Positions 25,886 to 35,268 of a stretch of 64,000 nt of DNA are shown piece by piece. Under the pieces are notes generated by a model. That model saw nothing but the letters and a program-made list of their open reading frames with translations. It did no database searches and was not told the origin of the DNA. Numbering within the stretch: position 1 is the stretch's first letter; every line of letters starts with the position of its first letter. The stretch is from Myxococcales bacterium (lineage in GTDB: Bacteria; Myxococcota; UBA727; JABDBI01). The position numbers and the translations under genes are program-made. The DNA is taken from contig CP060221.1 of NCBI GenBank assembly GCA_023898405.1, forward strand, positions 1,565,501-1,629,500, in the 5' to 3' direction.

Positions 25886-26152
25886 CTATTGTTCCTGTAA
25901 GCGGTTAAGCTCCATTTTTATCATATCGCGTTTATGCTCAATCTGAGAGAGCTCTCTGTCTGCCCTATAAACATTTTTAGCGCTCATAAATTTTAGGCGA
26001 TCTTGCATGCGGTGTTTGATTGCCAGTTCGCATTGATGGAGTTCAATCAATTGTTTTTCAAGATTGGCTATTCTTTTGCCAATATTATCTTTTGGGCGAG
26101 CAGCAAAGTTGGTACATGCTTGATAGGCATTCATTGGATTATTTATACGCAT
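25886..26152 (-). CDS. Small coiled-coil protein
   Basis: The 88-residue protein is soluble and, from residue 25 on, almost all helix with a heptad pattern (RIANLEKQLIELHQCELAIK ... ELSQIEHKRDMIKMELNRL). It has no signal peptide or known domain. It lies just downstream of the etfBA terminator on the same strand, so it needs its own promoter or readthrough. Function unknown. Confidence 0.6.
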   Translation of the reverse strand: MRINNPMNAYQACTNFAARPKDNIGKRIANLEKQLIELHQCELAIKHRMQDRLKFMSAKNVYRADRELSQIEHKRDMIKMELNRLQEQ

Positions 26153-26154
26153 AA

Positions 26155-26191
26155 AAAACCTCCCGATTGCTTTTTATAACCGGGAGGTTTT
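26155..26191 (-). terminator. Rho-independent terminator after etfA
   Basis: AAAACCTCCCG (26155-26165) pairs with CGGGAGGTTTT (26181-26191). A run of T follows on the minus strand. It lies 27 bases after the etfA stop and closes the etfBA transcript. Confidence 0.85.
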
Positions 26192-26218
26192 CATTTTGGC
26201 GATAGTTTTTATGCAAAT

Positions 26219-27157
26219 TTAAGAAAGTGCAGCCATAAGTTCGGGGATGGCTTTGCTCACATCAGCAACCAAACCATAATCTGCCACCTGAAATATCGGA
26301 GCTTCAGGATCTTTGTTGATCGCTACGATAACTTTTGATCCTTTCATGCCTGCAACATGCTGTATGGCGCCGGAAATTCCCAATGCAAAATAAAGTTTTG
26401 GAGCAACCACTTTGCCTGTTTGTCCAACCTGCCAGTCGTTGGGAACCCAGCCTGCATCGCAGACTGCTCGGCTAGCTCCGATGGCAGCTCCAAGCTTATC
26501 TGCCAAAGGCTCGATAAGTTCTTTGAAATTTTCGGGACTTTTAAGGCCGCGTCCACCTGCAACAACTACATTCGCATCGGTAAGTTCAGGACGCTCTGAT
26601 TTAACAGCATCAAAGGAAACAAAACGCATGGAATTATTTCCCAAAGACACATCAAAAGGTACAACTTGACCTTCTGCACCTTTTTTCTCAGCTGCAGGAA
26701 ATTCACTGACTCGTACCGTGATGACTTTGACTGCGCTGAGTAATTCAATTTCTCCCAGCAAATCACCTGCCCACACCGGCCTTATAAAGCTTGATTCATT
26801 TACAACTTCTTGAATGTCTGAGGCCTGAGCTGCATTAAGACGAACCGCAACACGGGGAAAAATATCTTTTCCAGCAACAGTAGCCGATGCCCACACGTGA
26901 GTTGCATTAATATTTTTGGCAACATCTGAAATAACTTTCGAATAGCTTTGAGCAAGTCGGTGAGCAAGGCCATCATGCTCGCACATGTGAACCTTATCGC
27001 AATAGTGAGAGAATTCCTGAGCTTGCTTAGCGATATTTTTTCCTAAGACAACTCCATGAATTTCTCCGCCTATTTTTTGTGCTGCGGTAATAGAGGAAAG
27101 CGTAGATTTTTTGATGCCGTTTTCATCATGTTCAGCAAAAATTAAATGGATAGCCAT
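26219..27157 (-). CDS. etfA: Electron transfer flavoprotein subunit alpha
   Basis: EtfA with EtfB forms the FAD-carrying dimer that takes electrons from acyl-CoA dehydrogenases and passes them to the quinone pool. The C-terminal FAD domain is typical: [38 protein letters not shown] and [19 protein letters not shown]. Length (312) is normal. It follows etfB by 11 bases with AAAGGAG before its ATG, and ends at a strong terminator. No acyl-CoA dehydrogenase or Etf-quinone oxidoreductase is in the window. Confidence 0.95.
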   Translation of the reverse strand: MAIHLIFAEHDENGIKKSTLSSITAAQKIGGEIHGVVLGKNIAKQAQEFSHYCDKVHMCEHDGLAHRLAQSYSKVISDVAKNINATHVWASATVAGKDIFPRVAVRLNAAQASDIQEVVNESSFIRPVWAGDLLGEIELLSAVKVITVRVSEFPAAEKKGAEGQVVPFDVSLGNNSMRFVSFDAVKSERPELTDANVVVAGGRGLKSPENFKELIEPLADKLGAAIGASRAVCDAGWVPNDWQVGQTGKVVAPKLYFALGISGAIQHVAGMKGSKVIVAINKDPEAPIFQVADYGLVADVSKAIPELMAALS

Positions 27158-27168
27158 GGTTTTCTCCT

Positions 27169-27927
27169 TTAGAGCACTTTTGCTTCATTTTTAAGTTTAT
27201 CGACAAGCTCACTGATATCAGCCACGCGCTGTCCTGATTTGCGGCTTGGTGGGTGAATTAATTTTTTTAGTTTTGCTTGCGGTTGATGATCGATACTAAG
27301 TTCACTGATTTGAATAAAATCAAGAGGTTTTCTCTTGGCTTTCATAATACCTGGAAGTGGAGCATAACGAGGCTCATTGAGACGTAGATCGGCACTTATG
27401 ATGCAGGGAAGATCAACTGCTAGTGTTTCAAGTCCACCATCTGCTTCACGAATGACAGTTGCTTCTTTGCCGTTGATAGTTACGGTGTTTGCTTGGGTGG
27501 CTTGGCCAACACCCCAAAGCTCAGCAAGCATTTCAACTGTTTGGTGATTATCGTCATCAATGGATTGTTTGCCCATCAGTACCAAGTCAGGGCTTTCTTT
27601 TTTAACCACCTCATGCAAAATTTTTGCGATGTATGCAGAGTCTAGATTGTGCGAAATATCGAGATTTGCCTCGACTAAAATACCGCGATCTGCGCCCATA
27701 GCCATGGCTGCTCGCATTTGTGTCTCACAATCTTTGGTGCCGACCGAGACAACAACCACTTCTCCGTCATGTTTTTCTTTTAGCCGCAAAGCCTCTTCGA
27801 CAGCAATTTCATCGAAAGGATTCATGATCATATTGACGCCATCACGTACAATATCCATGCCATCAGCGCTTATCTTTAATTTGGCTTCATAGTCGGTCAC
27901 TCGTTTGACGCTCACCAATATTTTCAT
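27169..27927 (-). CDS. etfB: Electron transfer flavoprotein subunit beta
   Basis: This is the AMP-binding partner of EtfA. The start MKILVSVKRVTDYEAKLK, the segment MNPFDEIAVEEALRLKEK, the MGADRGILVE strand and the signature region VLMGKQSIDDDNHQTVEML are all typical. Length (252) is normal. A strong AAAGGAG precedes the ATG, and the stop overlaps the etfA ribosome binding site region. It is the first gene of the two-gene etfBA operon. Confidence 0.95.
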   Translation of the reverse strand: MKILVSVKRVTDYEAKLKISADGMDIVRDGVNMIMNPFDEIAVEEALRLKEKHDGEVVVVSVGTKDCETQMRAAMAMGADRGILVEANLDISHNLDSAYIAKILHEVVKKESPDLVLMGKQSIDDDNHQTVEMLAELWGVGQATQANTVTINGKEATVIREADGGLETLAVDLPCIISADLRLNEPRYAPLPGIMKAKRKPLDFIQISELSIDHQPQAKLKKLIHPPSRKSGQRVADISELVDKLKNEAKVL

Positions 27928-27981
27928 AGTCGACTCCTTTAGATCAAACAGCTAAAAAGAAATGCTAAGAAAATTATTTAA

Positions 27982-28016
27982 CAAAAAAAATGCCCCGTAC
28001 AAAGAAAGATCGGGAC
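27982..28016 (-). terminator. Possible terminator upstream of etfB
   Basis: On the minus strand GTCCCG pairs with CGGGGC (one G-T pair) and is followed by a run of T. It lies in the 448-base gap 27928-28375, which holds no gene that I can support, and would stop readthrough from pspA. Confidence 0.5.
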
Positions 28017-28306
28017 GAAATTATTTTTGCTTGAAAAGTTTTCTGGAAAAAATATTTAAATAAGCTGAGAACATGAGCGCAGTTCAGAATTGTGCGCTTG
28101 CAGGTTTGCTAAAAGCCTAAAGTAAAAAATTAGATGCTTTTGTCTTTGATGTCCGTGTTTTGTAGTTTATTTTCAATGTACTGAGCTCCTGCGCACGATA
28201 TTTCCTACAAATAATGTAGCTGGATTTCTTAAATACGCTCTAAGAGAATAAAAATTTTAGTTTGGTAAATTTTTAAAGCATCAAGAACATATTTTGAGCA
28301 AAGTTT

Positions 28307-28341
28307 AAAAAAAAATCGGCGCTTCAAACGAGTGTTTGAAG
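28307..28341 (-). terminator. Possible terminator after pspA
   Basis: CTTCAAAC and GTTTGAAG form an 8-bp stem with loop GAGT at 28322-28341; nine T follow on the minus strand after a 6-base spacer. It lies 35 bases after the pspA stop. Confidence 0.5.
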
Positions 28342-28375
28342 ACACCTTCTCGGAGCTCCAGCTTCATGTGCTCAT

Positions 28376-29125
28376 CTATCTTTTCGAGTGAGCTTCTAGT
28401 TCTTTTTCGATTTTTTTAAGTTCTGTTTCTTCGTTTTCTTGTTTTGTATTGCTTGTAGAGACACCCATTTTTTCTTTGAGGGCCGCAAGAGCATCGTCCG
28501 AGCCAACTACTTCAAGTTTTTTAAACTGCGCAGAAAGTTCATCCCCTTGGATCTCGTTGGCCAATTCAGTAGCAGCGCTTGCCTCTGCTTCCATCTGATC
28601 AATTTTTTGTTCCATGCGTGAAATGGTATCAAGCGCATTAGTGTTGCTCATTCCTGACATGGTATCGGTAATGGTTTTTTGGGCTTCGGCGCGTTTAGCT
28701 CTAGCAACCAAAAGATTTTTCTTGCGTTTAGCGTCTGTAATTTTTTCGTTGAGCGTACTAAGGGCGCTTTTTAATTGCTCTACAGCTTGCTGTTGTGTAC
28801 GCCACTGTTCTTCAAAGCCAGTTGCTAATTTTTCGTGTTCACTTTTACGCTCTAAGGCTTGGCGGGCCAAATCATCTTTGCCTGCTTTAACTGCCAACAT
28901 AGCTTTTTGCTCCCAATCTTGAGCGAGAGCCCTTTCGTCATTGTATTGCTTCAGAAGTCTTTTTTCATCAGCAATGGAGACCGCTACTTGTTTTTTGGCA
29001 TTGATCAACTGCTCTTGCATATCCAGAAGCATTTGATTAAGCATTTTTTCTGGATCCTCTCCCTTTCCTATTAAGTGATTGAGGTTGGACTTAATCATGG
29101 TCCAAAATCTTTGAACAATTGCCAT
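28376..29125 (-). CDS. pspA: PspA/IM30 family membrane-stress protein
   Basis: PspA binds the inner face of the cytoplasmic membrane and stabilises it under stress. The 249-residue protein is almost wholly coiled coil. The N-terminal amphipathic helix MAIVQRFWTMIKSNLNHLI, then DPEKMLNQMLLDMQEQL, and the later ARAKRAEAQKTI are typical of the family. GGAGA lies before the ATG. No pspF, pspB or pspC is next to it, so it probably belongs to the stand-alone type. The gene stands alone between possible terminators and the POT transporter gene. Confidence 0.9.
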   Translation of the reverse strand: MAIVQRFWTMIKSNLNHLIGKGEDPEKMLNQMLLDMQEQLINAKKQVAVSIADEKRLLKQYNDERALAQDWEQKAMLAVKAGKDDLARQALERKSEHEKLATGFEEQWRTQQQAVEQLKSALSTLNEKITDAKRKKNLLVARAKRAEAQKTITDTMSGMSNTNALDTISRMEQKIDQMEAEASAATELANEIQGDELSAQFKKLEVVGSDDALAALKEKMGVSTSNTKQENEETELKKIEKELEAHSKR

Positions 29126-29246
29126 ACAGTTTCTCCAGAAAATATCTTATTTAGGTCCTTCATCTATCCTTATCGGCACTAAAAATCAAATAGCAGCTAA
29201 CTTTTTTCCAAAATTAGCTGCTTTAAAAAATCTGTAGGATCAAAAA

Positions 29247-30887
29247 TTATTGGTGGTAATCTCGCACCTTATAAGCAGAAGCTCTGAAGGCAAAAATTAC
29301 CGCAGCAACAGCCATCAGTCCAGCAAAAAGCCAAAAGAAATTGGTGAGTGCCAGGTGAGAAAAGTGTGCCAAAAAAGCCACCAAGGCATTGCCAAGGGCT
29401 ACTGTTAAAAGCCAAAAACCCATCACTGTTGATTTCATGCGTTTTGGTGCCTGGGAATAGGCAAATTCAAGCCCAGTGATGGAAACCAGAATTTCTGAAA
29501 GCGTTATTAAAAAGTAGGGAATCAATTGCCACATAACATGAATCTGCATATCGCCCGCAGCTTCAATTCTTGCTTGCAGCAGAGCAACAGCCATAAAACT
29601 GGTGGCAGCAAGAAGCATTCCCAGAGTCATTTTTTTCAAGGGTGTAAGAACGATTCCTACTTTTTTGAGTGCAGGGTCAATAGTGTAGGCCCAAAAAGGA
29701 ATCAGAATCATTACTATAACAGGGTTTAATGATGGAATTTGTGAAGGAAGGAGAGTGATTTCTCCGATAAAAGGAAGCCACATGCTACGATCCATCATTT
29801 CTGCCTGTCTGATCCAAGATGATGCGTGTTGATCAAAGAGGGCCCAAAAAATGCTCACCATGATAAAGACGCTCATAATACGAAAAACAGCTTTTACACC
29901 CTCAACTGCTTCATCACCAAATTCTTTTTGAGCAGATTGAGTGACTCTTCCCATGTCCCTCATGCTGCTGCTATGTGAGCCTGCTGCTACCAACACTGCT
30001 TCTTTTCTAACAAAAAACTGAGACATCCATTCTTTTAACATGAAGGTGCTGACAGCAAGGAAGCCGTCGTCACGAGAGAGGCTTTGTCGATAAGAAAAAA
30101 TAAGGAAGCCGCTGTAAAGGCAAGCACATGAAACTGCAAGCATTATCCAAAGTGGCTGACTTGCAGTAAAAAACCAAGATCCAAAAGTAAGAAAGAGCAT
30201 GGTAGAGCTTAGTGCGTCGAGGAAGCCTAATTTCCCGCCTGGTCTGGCAGGAATATGGACAAACTCATTTCTGCCCATCCAAAAAAGTATGGTGGCAATA
30301 AACATCAAGATGCCGGGAATGGCAAAGGCGATACTCCAGCCAAAATATTCTTTGATGAGTGGAATAAAGAGCACGGCAAAAAAAGATCCAAAGTTGATGA
30401 TAAAATAAAAAATTTGGTAGACACGTTCAAGATATCGCCAGTTTGAGCGACCAAACTGATCACCAACGTGCGCTGATACGCAGGGTTTTATACCTCCCGA
30501 GCCAATAGCTATCAGGACAAGCCCGCATGTAAGTCCAACAATTGAACCTTCGGTAAGTGATAAAACCAAATGACCCAAGCAGTAAACCAAAGAAATCCAA
30601 AGAATGGTGTTATATTTTCCCAAAAATCGATCTGCGATGATAGCGCCAATCATAGGAAAAGCGTAGACGCCGGTTTTAAAGAGGTGAACTGTTGAAGTGG
30701 CCATATCCGCCGCTTGATCTTCCGGCATGGATTGAGTGACAAAAAGTGTCACGCAATAGACGTAGAGAATGGCATTCATTCCATAATAAGAAAAGCGTTC
30801 GCATCCCTCATTGCCGACAATATACTTGATACCCGGTGGCCATCCTGTCATTTCATGATCAGGACTCTGTCGATATTTACTAGCCAT
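29247..30887 (-). CDS. POT-family proton/peptide transporter
   Basis: The 546-residue protein has about 12-14 hydrophobic segments. Near the N-terminus it contains the POT signature ExxERFxYYG (NEGCERFSYYGMNAIL), and later SGGIKPCVSAHVGDQFG, the second family motif. It would import di- and tripeptides together with protons across the inner membrane. The cytoplasmic loop after segment six is long (about residues 280-340). The sequence seems close to the eukaryotic PTR2-like branch, but this needs a tree. It fits an organism that lives on external peptides. Confidence 0.9.
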   Translation of the reverse strand: MASKYRQSPDHEMTGWPPGIKYIVGNEGCERFSYYGMNAILYVYCVTLFVTQSMPEDQAADMATSTVHLFKTGVYAFPMIGAIIADRFLGKYNTILWISLVYCLGHLVLSLTEGSIVGLTCGLVLIAIGSGGIKPCVSAHVGDQFGRSNWRYLERVYQIFYFIINFGSFFAVLFIPLIKEYFGWSIAFAIPGILMFIATILFWMGRNEFVHIPARPGGKLGFLDALSSTMLFLTFGSWFFTASQPLWIMLAVSCACLYSGFLIFSYRQSLSRDDGFLAVSTFMLKEWMSQFFVRKEAVLVAAGSHSSSMRDMGRVTQSAQKEFGDEAVEGVKAVFRIMSVFIMVSIFWALFDQHASSWIRQAEMMDRSMWLPFIGEITLLPSQIPSLNPVIVMILIPFWAYTIDPALKKVGIVLTPLKKMTLGMLLAATSFMAVALLQARIEAAGDMQIHVMWQLIPYFLITLSEILVSITGLEFAYSQAPKRMKSTVMGFWLLTVALGNALVAFLAHFSHLALTNFFWLFAGLMAVAAVIFAFRASAYKVRDYHQ

Positions 30888-30965
30888 TCAATCCCCCAAG
30901 CCTGTAATCTAAAGATCGCTCAATCAGCACGTGTCTTTCAACTCAAAGACCAAAGAAGGTAATTT

Positions 30966-31445
30966 ATGTTCGTACGATCTAAATATAATGTGTTGGTGTT
31001 TGTTGTTTTGACTAATGTTTTATTTGTTAGCCTGGGTGCAAAAAAAAATTGCAGCTCCATGGATATGTCTATTCGCTTCGCTTCAATCAGCTTTCCTAAA
31101 ACTCCAGCCAAAGGGCGTTTTCATGTTGAAATCGCTGATACTTTTAAGAAACAGGCCTTGGGGTTGATGCATAGACCTAAACTCGCCAAAGACGGTGGTA
31201 TGCTTTTTGTCTTTGAAACAAATGACATACATAGTTTTTGGATGAAAAATACGTTAGTATCACTTGACTTAATATTTTTAGACGAAAATTTTACAGTAGT
31301 AGATACAGTCAGAAATGCACCAAAAAATAGTGAAAAAGCTATCACCCCCTTAGCAAAAAGCCTCTATGTTTTAGAATTAACGTCGGGTGTGATCGATGAT
31401 TATTCTATCGAAATTGGTGATAAAGTTTTGGTTTCATTTTTATGA
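30966..31445 (+). CDS. DUF192 family exported protein
   Basis: The 159-residue product has an N-terminal hydrophobic segment (YNVLVFVVLTNVLFVSLGA), likely a signal peptide, and a DUF192 domain. Landmarks are VEIADTFKKQALGLMHRP, GGMLFVFETNDIHSFWMKNT, SLDLIFLDENFTVVD and LELTSGVIDDYSIEIGD. The function of the family is unknown; members are small periplasmic beta-rich proteins. The start of a short downstream frame overlaps its stop (ATGA), but that frame appears decayed. Confidence 0.9.
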   Translation: MFVRSKYNVLVFVVLTNVLFVSLGAKKNCSSMDMSIRFASISFPKTPAKGRFHVEIADTFKKQALGLMHRPKLAKDGGMLFVFETNDIHSFWMKNTLVSLDLIFLDENFTVVDTVRNAPKNSEKAITPLAKSLYVLELTSGVIDDYSIEIGDKVLVSFL

Positions 31446-31926
31446 AAAAATATCTTCCAAAATTCAATCAAATGGACGCCCCCAAGGTCGATAGCCCTCT
31501 TTCAGGAATATTTATCATTGCTCAATTTGAGTGACAAAAGCGAAGATCAGATTCTACAGTGTGAGCCCATGGCAAAAATTACGGCAAAGCTTGAGGATGC
31601 ACTATGGCCGAACTGAAGGTCTAACTCTCATAAGCGCACTAATCTCTTAAGCAGATTGGAAGGAAATCCTTATCTCACAAATTATGCCAAGCCTCATGAT
31701 GATATTCTCTATTGGGTGAAATATTTTTGAGAAGAAAAAATCTAGCAATAGATTGTGGTATGGGACAAAAAAACGGTCAGTTATCCACGCAATTTGCATA
31801 CAATAGCAGAAGATGATCTTGTAAAAATTGTGAAAAAAAATATGTTTACCGATTGAGTCAAAGAAATTTAATTCGAAATTATGTGATCGAAGGTTACTCC
31901 TTTGAAGTTAGAAGTAGGGCAAATTT
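31446..31926 (+). pseudogene. Remnants, partly of a SAM-dependent methyltransferase
   Basis: No intact frame is present. One stretch with a frame change near 31730 reads NYAKPHDDILYWVKYF, then LRRKNLAIDCGMGQ and GQLSTQFA, which resembles the first motif of class I methyltransferases (LDxGxGxG). Stops then interrupt it. An ATG at 31442 overlapping the DUF192 stop starts a 30-codon frame. I regard the gap as gene debris; the methyltransferase link is tentative. Confidence 0.35.
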
Positions 31927-32436
31927 ATGATCGAGTCTATTTTAGGGCATCAACCACAGATTCACCCAAGAGCCTTTGTACATCCCCAAGCTTGCGTGAT
32001 TGGTCAAGTGATTATTGAAGAAGGCGCAAGTATTTGGCCTGGCGTAGTTTTGCGCGGTGATATGGGGCTCATTCGCATTGGAAAAAATACTTCTGTGCAG
32101 GATGGTAGCATCTGCCATATGACTTCTGATTATTCTGAAACAATTATTGGTGATAACGTAACCATTGGTCACGGAGTGATTGTTCACGGAGCCATTATCG
32201 AAGATTATTGTCTTATAGGTATGGGTTCGATTTTGCTTGACCAAGCTCGCATAGGTAGCTTGTCTTTCGTAGCCGCAGGTTCATTGGTGACAGGTAAAAA
32301 AAATTTTAGCAGCGAATCCTTTATCTGCGGTTCTCCTGCCAAAAAACTTCGCTCTATTAACGAAAAAGAAAAAATGATGTGTCTAAGCTCGGTGCAGCAT
32401 TATCTTGACGTTCAAAAACTTTACTCGAAAGAATAG
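31927..32436 (+). CDS. Gamma-carbonic-anhydrase-like hexapeptide protein
   Basis: The 169-residue protein is a left-handed beta-helix of the YrdA/PaaY/CaiE group. The repeats run from ACVIGQVIIEEGASIWPGVVLRGD through VSQ-type turns. Zinc-ligand histidines appear in SICHMTSD and in TIGHGVIVHGAII, matching the gamma-carbonic-anhydrase site. Whether it has carbonic anhydrase activity is not certain, since many relatives are inactive. It stands alone on the plus strand between two stretches of decayed sequence. Confidence 0.9.
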   Translation: MIESILGHQPQIHPRAFVHPQACVIGQVIIEEGASIWPGVVLRGDMGLIRIGKNTSVQDGSICHMTSDYSETIIGDNVTIGHGVIVHGAIIEDYCLIGMGSILLDQARIGSLSFVAAGSLVTGKKNFSSESFICGSPAKKLRSINEKEKMMCLSSVQHYLDVQKLYSKE

Positions 32437-32673
32437 ATTTATTTTTCAAACACCTTTAAGAAATTGTTTTGAAATCACCTAAAAAATCATTTTTTCTCAG
32501 CACTTAAAAATTGTTTAATTTTTGCTGGCATACAGTGACAGCACATCTAACTTCTTTCGTTTTGCTCAAATTTTTTGTCGTCGCTGAGTTTGGTCCAAGA
32601 ATTATGATTTTGTAACAGAATTTTGATTGGTAAAACTGCAAGTTGCGGTGTTGCTCGATGCAGTTTACCCATT

Positions 32674-32800
32674 CTAAGCAACGTTAATCTTTATTGTTTC
32701 ATCTTTTGCGCTTTTTTTGGGCAAAGTAACACGAAGCATCCCATCCTTGCATTCTGCCTTTAATCGATATCAATTTTTGGGGCTCTATTTCTGCTGCGTG
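32674..32800 (-). pseudogene. Relic of a small heat-shock protein (Hsp20) gene
   Basis: On the minus strand the last 32 codons read KAECKDGMLRVTLPKKSAKD and end INVA before a stop at 32674, which is the characteristic end of the alpha-crystallin domain in bacterial Hsp20 proteins. Upstream a TGA breaks the frame and a shifted frame continues for about ten codons (EIEPQKLISIK). The rest of the domain is missing. The remaining parts of the 540-base gap 32437-32976 show nothing I can name. Confidence 0.5.
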
Positions 32801-32976
32801 AGTTATAAGAACGAGCCCGAGACGAGTAAAGAGCTGAAAAGAAATTGTTTGTATCTGAAATTATTATTGGATACAGCAATTGATGTTGTTTAAAATAAAT
32901 TGTAACCATTGTATATAGTAAAAAAATAGAATTTTTTTGTTGTTATTAATAATGTTTATTTATAGATTTTATTGGG

Positions 32977-33915
32977 TTGTTTGTGAGGAAAAATAATTAT
33001 GAAATTATTTGGATTTTTTTATGTTTATTTGTTTCGATATTCCTTATTGATTGTGGCCCCGGGACAGGTACTAATGCTGGAGTGAGTAATAGTGATAGGC
33101 AAAGAAAACTTTCATCAAGTGAAAGCCAGGAATTTTTAAGAAACCTGGGCGAGTTTCAAAATTTATATGAAAAAGAGAGCTTAGTTATTGGCAGTTGGGT
33201 CAATAATTCAAGAAAAATACTAGGTATCCCCGATCCTTCAGGGAAGGATAGCTATTATGAAAAGCTGGCACAGCCTGTTGTGCAGGTTGGGGAAAATATT
33301 GCTCAAGCTGGTAACTATGTAGGATTGGGAGCAAAAATTTTAGGCTATATCGGAGTGCCTGGAATGAGTTTGGTAAGCGATATGGCCTCCATGACTTCGT
33401 CACTCAAAACAGGTACAAGTGTCATAAAATTTGCCCAGCCAAGTAATCTGAGGGAACAAACATCAAATGTTTATAAGTTTGCACTGTCTTTGAAGAAAAA
33501 GTGGTGGGGACTTAATCAGTCAGAAAAAGACTCAGCATTGGCTGACTTAGAGGCTATTAATGGAGAGTTAGCTCAAGGGCAAAAAGTGAGTCAGAGCATA
33601 GACAAAATGGCGAAAAATCTTGAGCGCTTGTATAAAAATCACAACAATAGCCTTAGTCAGGCCTCGTTGCTTTATCCCTATGCAAAATTTTATGCTTTAG
33701 AATTAGGGACCAATATGGAGCTAACGTATGGGACACTTGAGGCATTAAATGCGATGGGAGAAATTTTTAGCAAGAGTTTGGACAGTTATAAATCTGACAA
33801 AAAAATTGAGGCTGCTATCAGTAATTTTGAGAAAGAATCTGAAATACTTATCGACATCCAAAATCTGAAGAAGAGTGTCATTGCTATTTCCCAACAGATA
33901 AAGCAGCCCCGATAG
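32977..33915 (+). CDS. Predicted lipoprotein of unknown function
   Basis: The product is about 310 residues with lipobox FLIDC followed by a Gly/Thr-rich linker. The mature part is mainly helical, with a Gly/Met-rich middle (YVGLGAKILGYIGVPGMSLV) and long charged helices after it. The frame has only TTG (32977) or GTG (32983) as starts. A better ribosome binding site, GAGGA, leads to an ATG at 32999 in another frame that encodes a similar hydrophobic stretch and stops at 33083, so a frame change near the start is possible. No family is recognised. Confidence 0.65.
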   Translation: MFVRKNNYEIIWIFLCLFVSIFLIDCGPGTGTNAGVSNSDRQRKLSSSESQEFLRNLGEFQNLYEKESLVIGSWVNNSRKILGIPDPSGKDSYYEKLAQPVVQVGENIAQAGNYVGLGAKILGYIGVPGMSLVSDMASMTSSLKTGTSVIKFAQPSNLREQTSNVYKFALSLKKKWWGLNQSEKDSALADLEAINGELAQGQKVSQSIDKMAKNLERLYKNHNNSLSQASLLYPYAKFYALELGTNMELTYGTLEALNAMGEIFSKSLDSYKSDKKIEAAISNFEKESEILIDIQNLKKSVIAISQQIKQPR

Positions 33916-33945
33916 AATGCTCGTGACTGCAATCACAAGTTAAAA

Positions 33946-35202
33946 TTATGGATTGGTGAGCTCATGAGTTAGGGGCATGGAACTCGCCGGTTTTTTAAAA
34001 AGAACAATAAAACATACAGCGATCAAGGCTGCATAAGCTGCAAAACAAAGCCATATTCCGCGCCAGTCAAACTTGTCGCCGATGAGGAAGTATTTGTCTA
34101 TAATAATCCCGCTTATTCTGCTGCCGAGTAAGGCTCCAAAACCATTGACCATCATCATAAATAGGCCTTGTGCGCTTGCTCGCATTTTTTTATCAACTTG
34201 GGTTTCTACATACAGGGATCCTGAAATATTAAAGAAATCAAAGGCCATGCCATAAACGATGCAAGAGAGCACTATCATCCACAGACCATCCCCAGGGTTA
34301 CCAAAAGCCAAAAGACCAAAACGCAAAGCCCAAGCTAACATACTCATAAACATCACGTGTTTGATACCAAAGTGGCGCAAAAAGAAGGGAATAGTGAGAA
34401 TAAAAGCCGTTTCAGAAAATTGAGAAATGGATAAAATAACTGCTGGGTGCTTTACCGCAAAAGTATTTTTATATTCAGCAATTAAGGCAAAGTCGTGCAA
34501 GAAGGTATCGCCATAGGCATTGGTTAGTTGCAAAGCAGCCCCAAGCAACATGGCGAAAATAAAAAAGAGAGCCATATTAAAATCTTTGAAAAGAGCAAAA
34601 GCATCGAGTCCTAATCTTTGTGAAAATGACCCCGTTTGCGTTTTTCCCAGCGGAGGGCAGGCCGGCATGCTCAAAGCATAAAGGGCGAGAAGCAGCGAAA
34701 CTACTGATGCTATGTAAAATTGTCCGATGGAAGTTTCTAAACCACTCAAGCTTGTAGTCCAGAGTGCTGCAATGAAGCCAATTGTTCCCCAAATTCTGAT
34801 AGGAGGAAAATCCTTGATGACGTCCATGTTAGATTTTTTCATTGCTGTATAGGAGACGGAGATAGAAAGAGAGATAGTTGGCATGTAAAAACACATGTTG
34901 ATGAGCATTGCCCAAAACATACTTGAAGGGTCTTTAACTTGAGTAATATAAAATAAAGTAATTGCTCCCATAAAATGAAAAAAAGCATATAGCTTTTCTG
35001 CATTAATAAAACGGTCAGCTATCATTCCGGCAATGGCCGGCATGAAGAGTGAAGCAATACCCATAGTCGAAAAAATAGCGCCAAACTCAGAGCCAGACCA
35101 ATGTTTAGTTTGAAACCAATAAGCACTTATGGTTAAAAGCCATGATCCCCAGATGAAAAATTGCAAAAACTGCATCAGAATAAGTCGAAATTTTAAAGTC
35201 AT
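33946..35202 (-). CDS. nupG: Nucleoside/proton symporter, NupG-like
   Basis: The ATG at 35202, preceded by TTGAGG, gives a 418-residue, 12-segment MFS protein. It aligns along its length, from memory, with Escherichia coli NupG: FLQFFIWGSWLLT at the start, DFPPIRIWGTIGF, GLDAFALFKD, LGAALQLTNAYGDTFLHDF, and DFFNISGSLYVE with RASAQGLFMMM. NupG imports purine and pyrimidine nucleosides with protons. A start 13 codons earlier is less likely. The close resemblance across a large phylogenetic distance suggests horizontal transfer, which a tree could test. Confidence 0.9.
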   Translation of the reverse strand: MTLKFRLILMQFLQFFIWGSWLLTISAYWFQTKHWSGSEFGAIFSTMGIASLFMPAIAGMIADRFINAEKLYAFFHFMGAITLFYITQVKDPSSMFWAMLINMCFYMPTISLSISVSYTAMKKSNMDVIKDFPPIRIWGTIGFIAALWTTSLSGLETSIGQFYIASVVSLLLALYALSMPACPPLGKTQTGSFSQRLGLDAFALFKDFNMALFFIFAMLLGAALQLTNAYGDTFLHDFALIAEYKNTFAVKHPAVILSISQFSETAFILTIPFFLRHFGIKHVMFMSMLAWALRFGLLAFGNPGDGLWMIVLSCIVYGMAFDFFNISGSLYVETQVDKKMRASAQGLFMMMVNGFGALLGSRISGIIIDKYFLIGDKFDWRGIWLCFAAYAALIAVCFIVLFKKPASSMPLTHELTNP

Positions 35203-35268
35203 AAAATGTACCTCAACCTGTGCGAAGAAAGTTCTACTCATATAGCTTTGGAAAAACTCTTAGAGCTT

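Noticed and set aside
27928..28375. Hidden small gene in the 448-base gap upstream of etfB
   Set aside because: No frame with a ribosome binding site or protein-like composition; only two possible terminators are supported.
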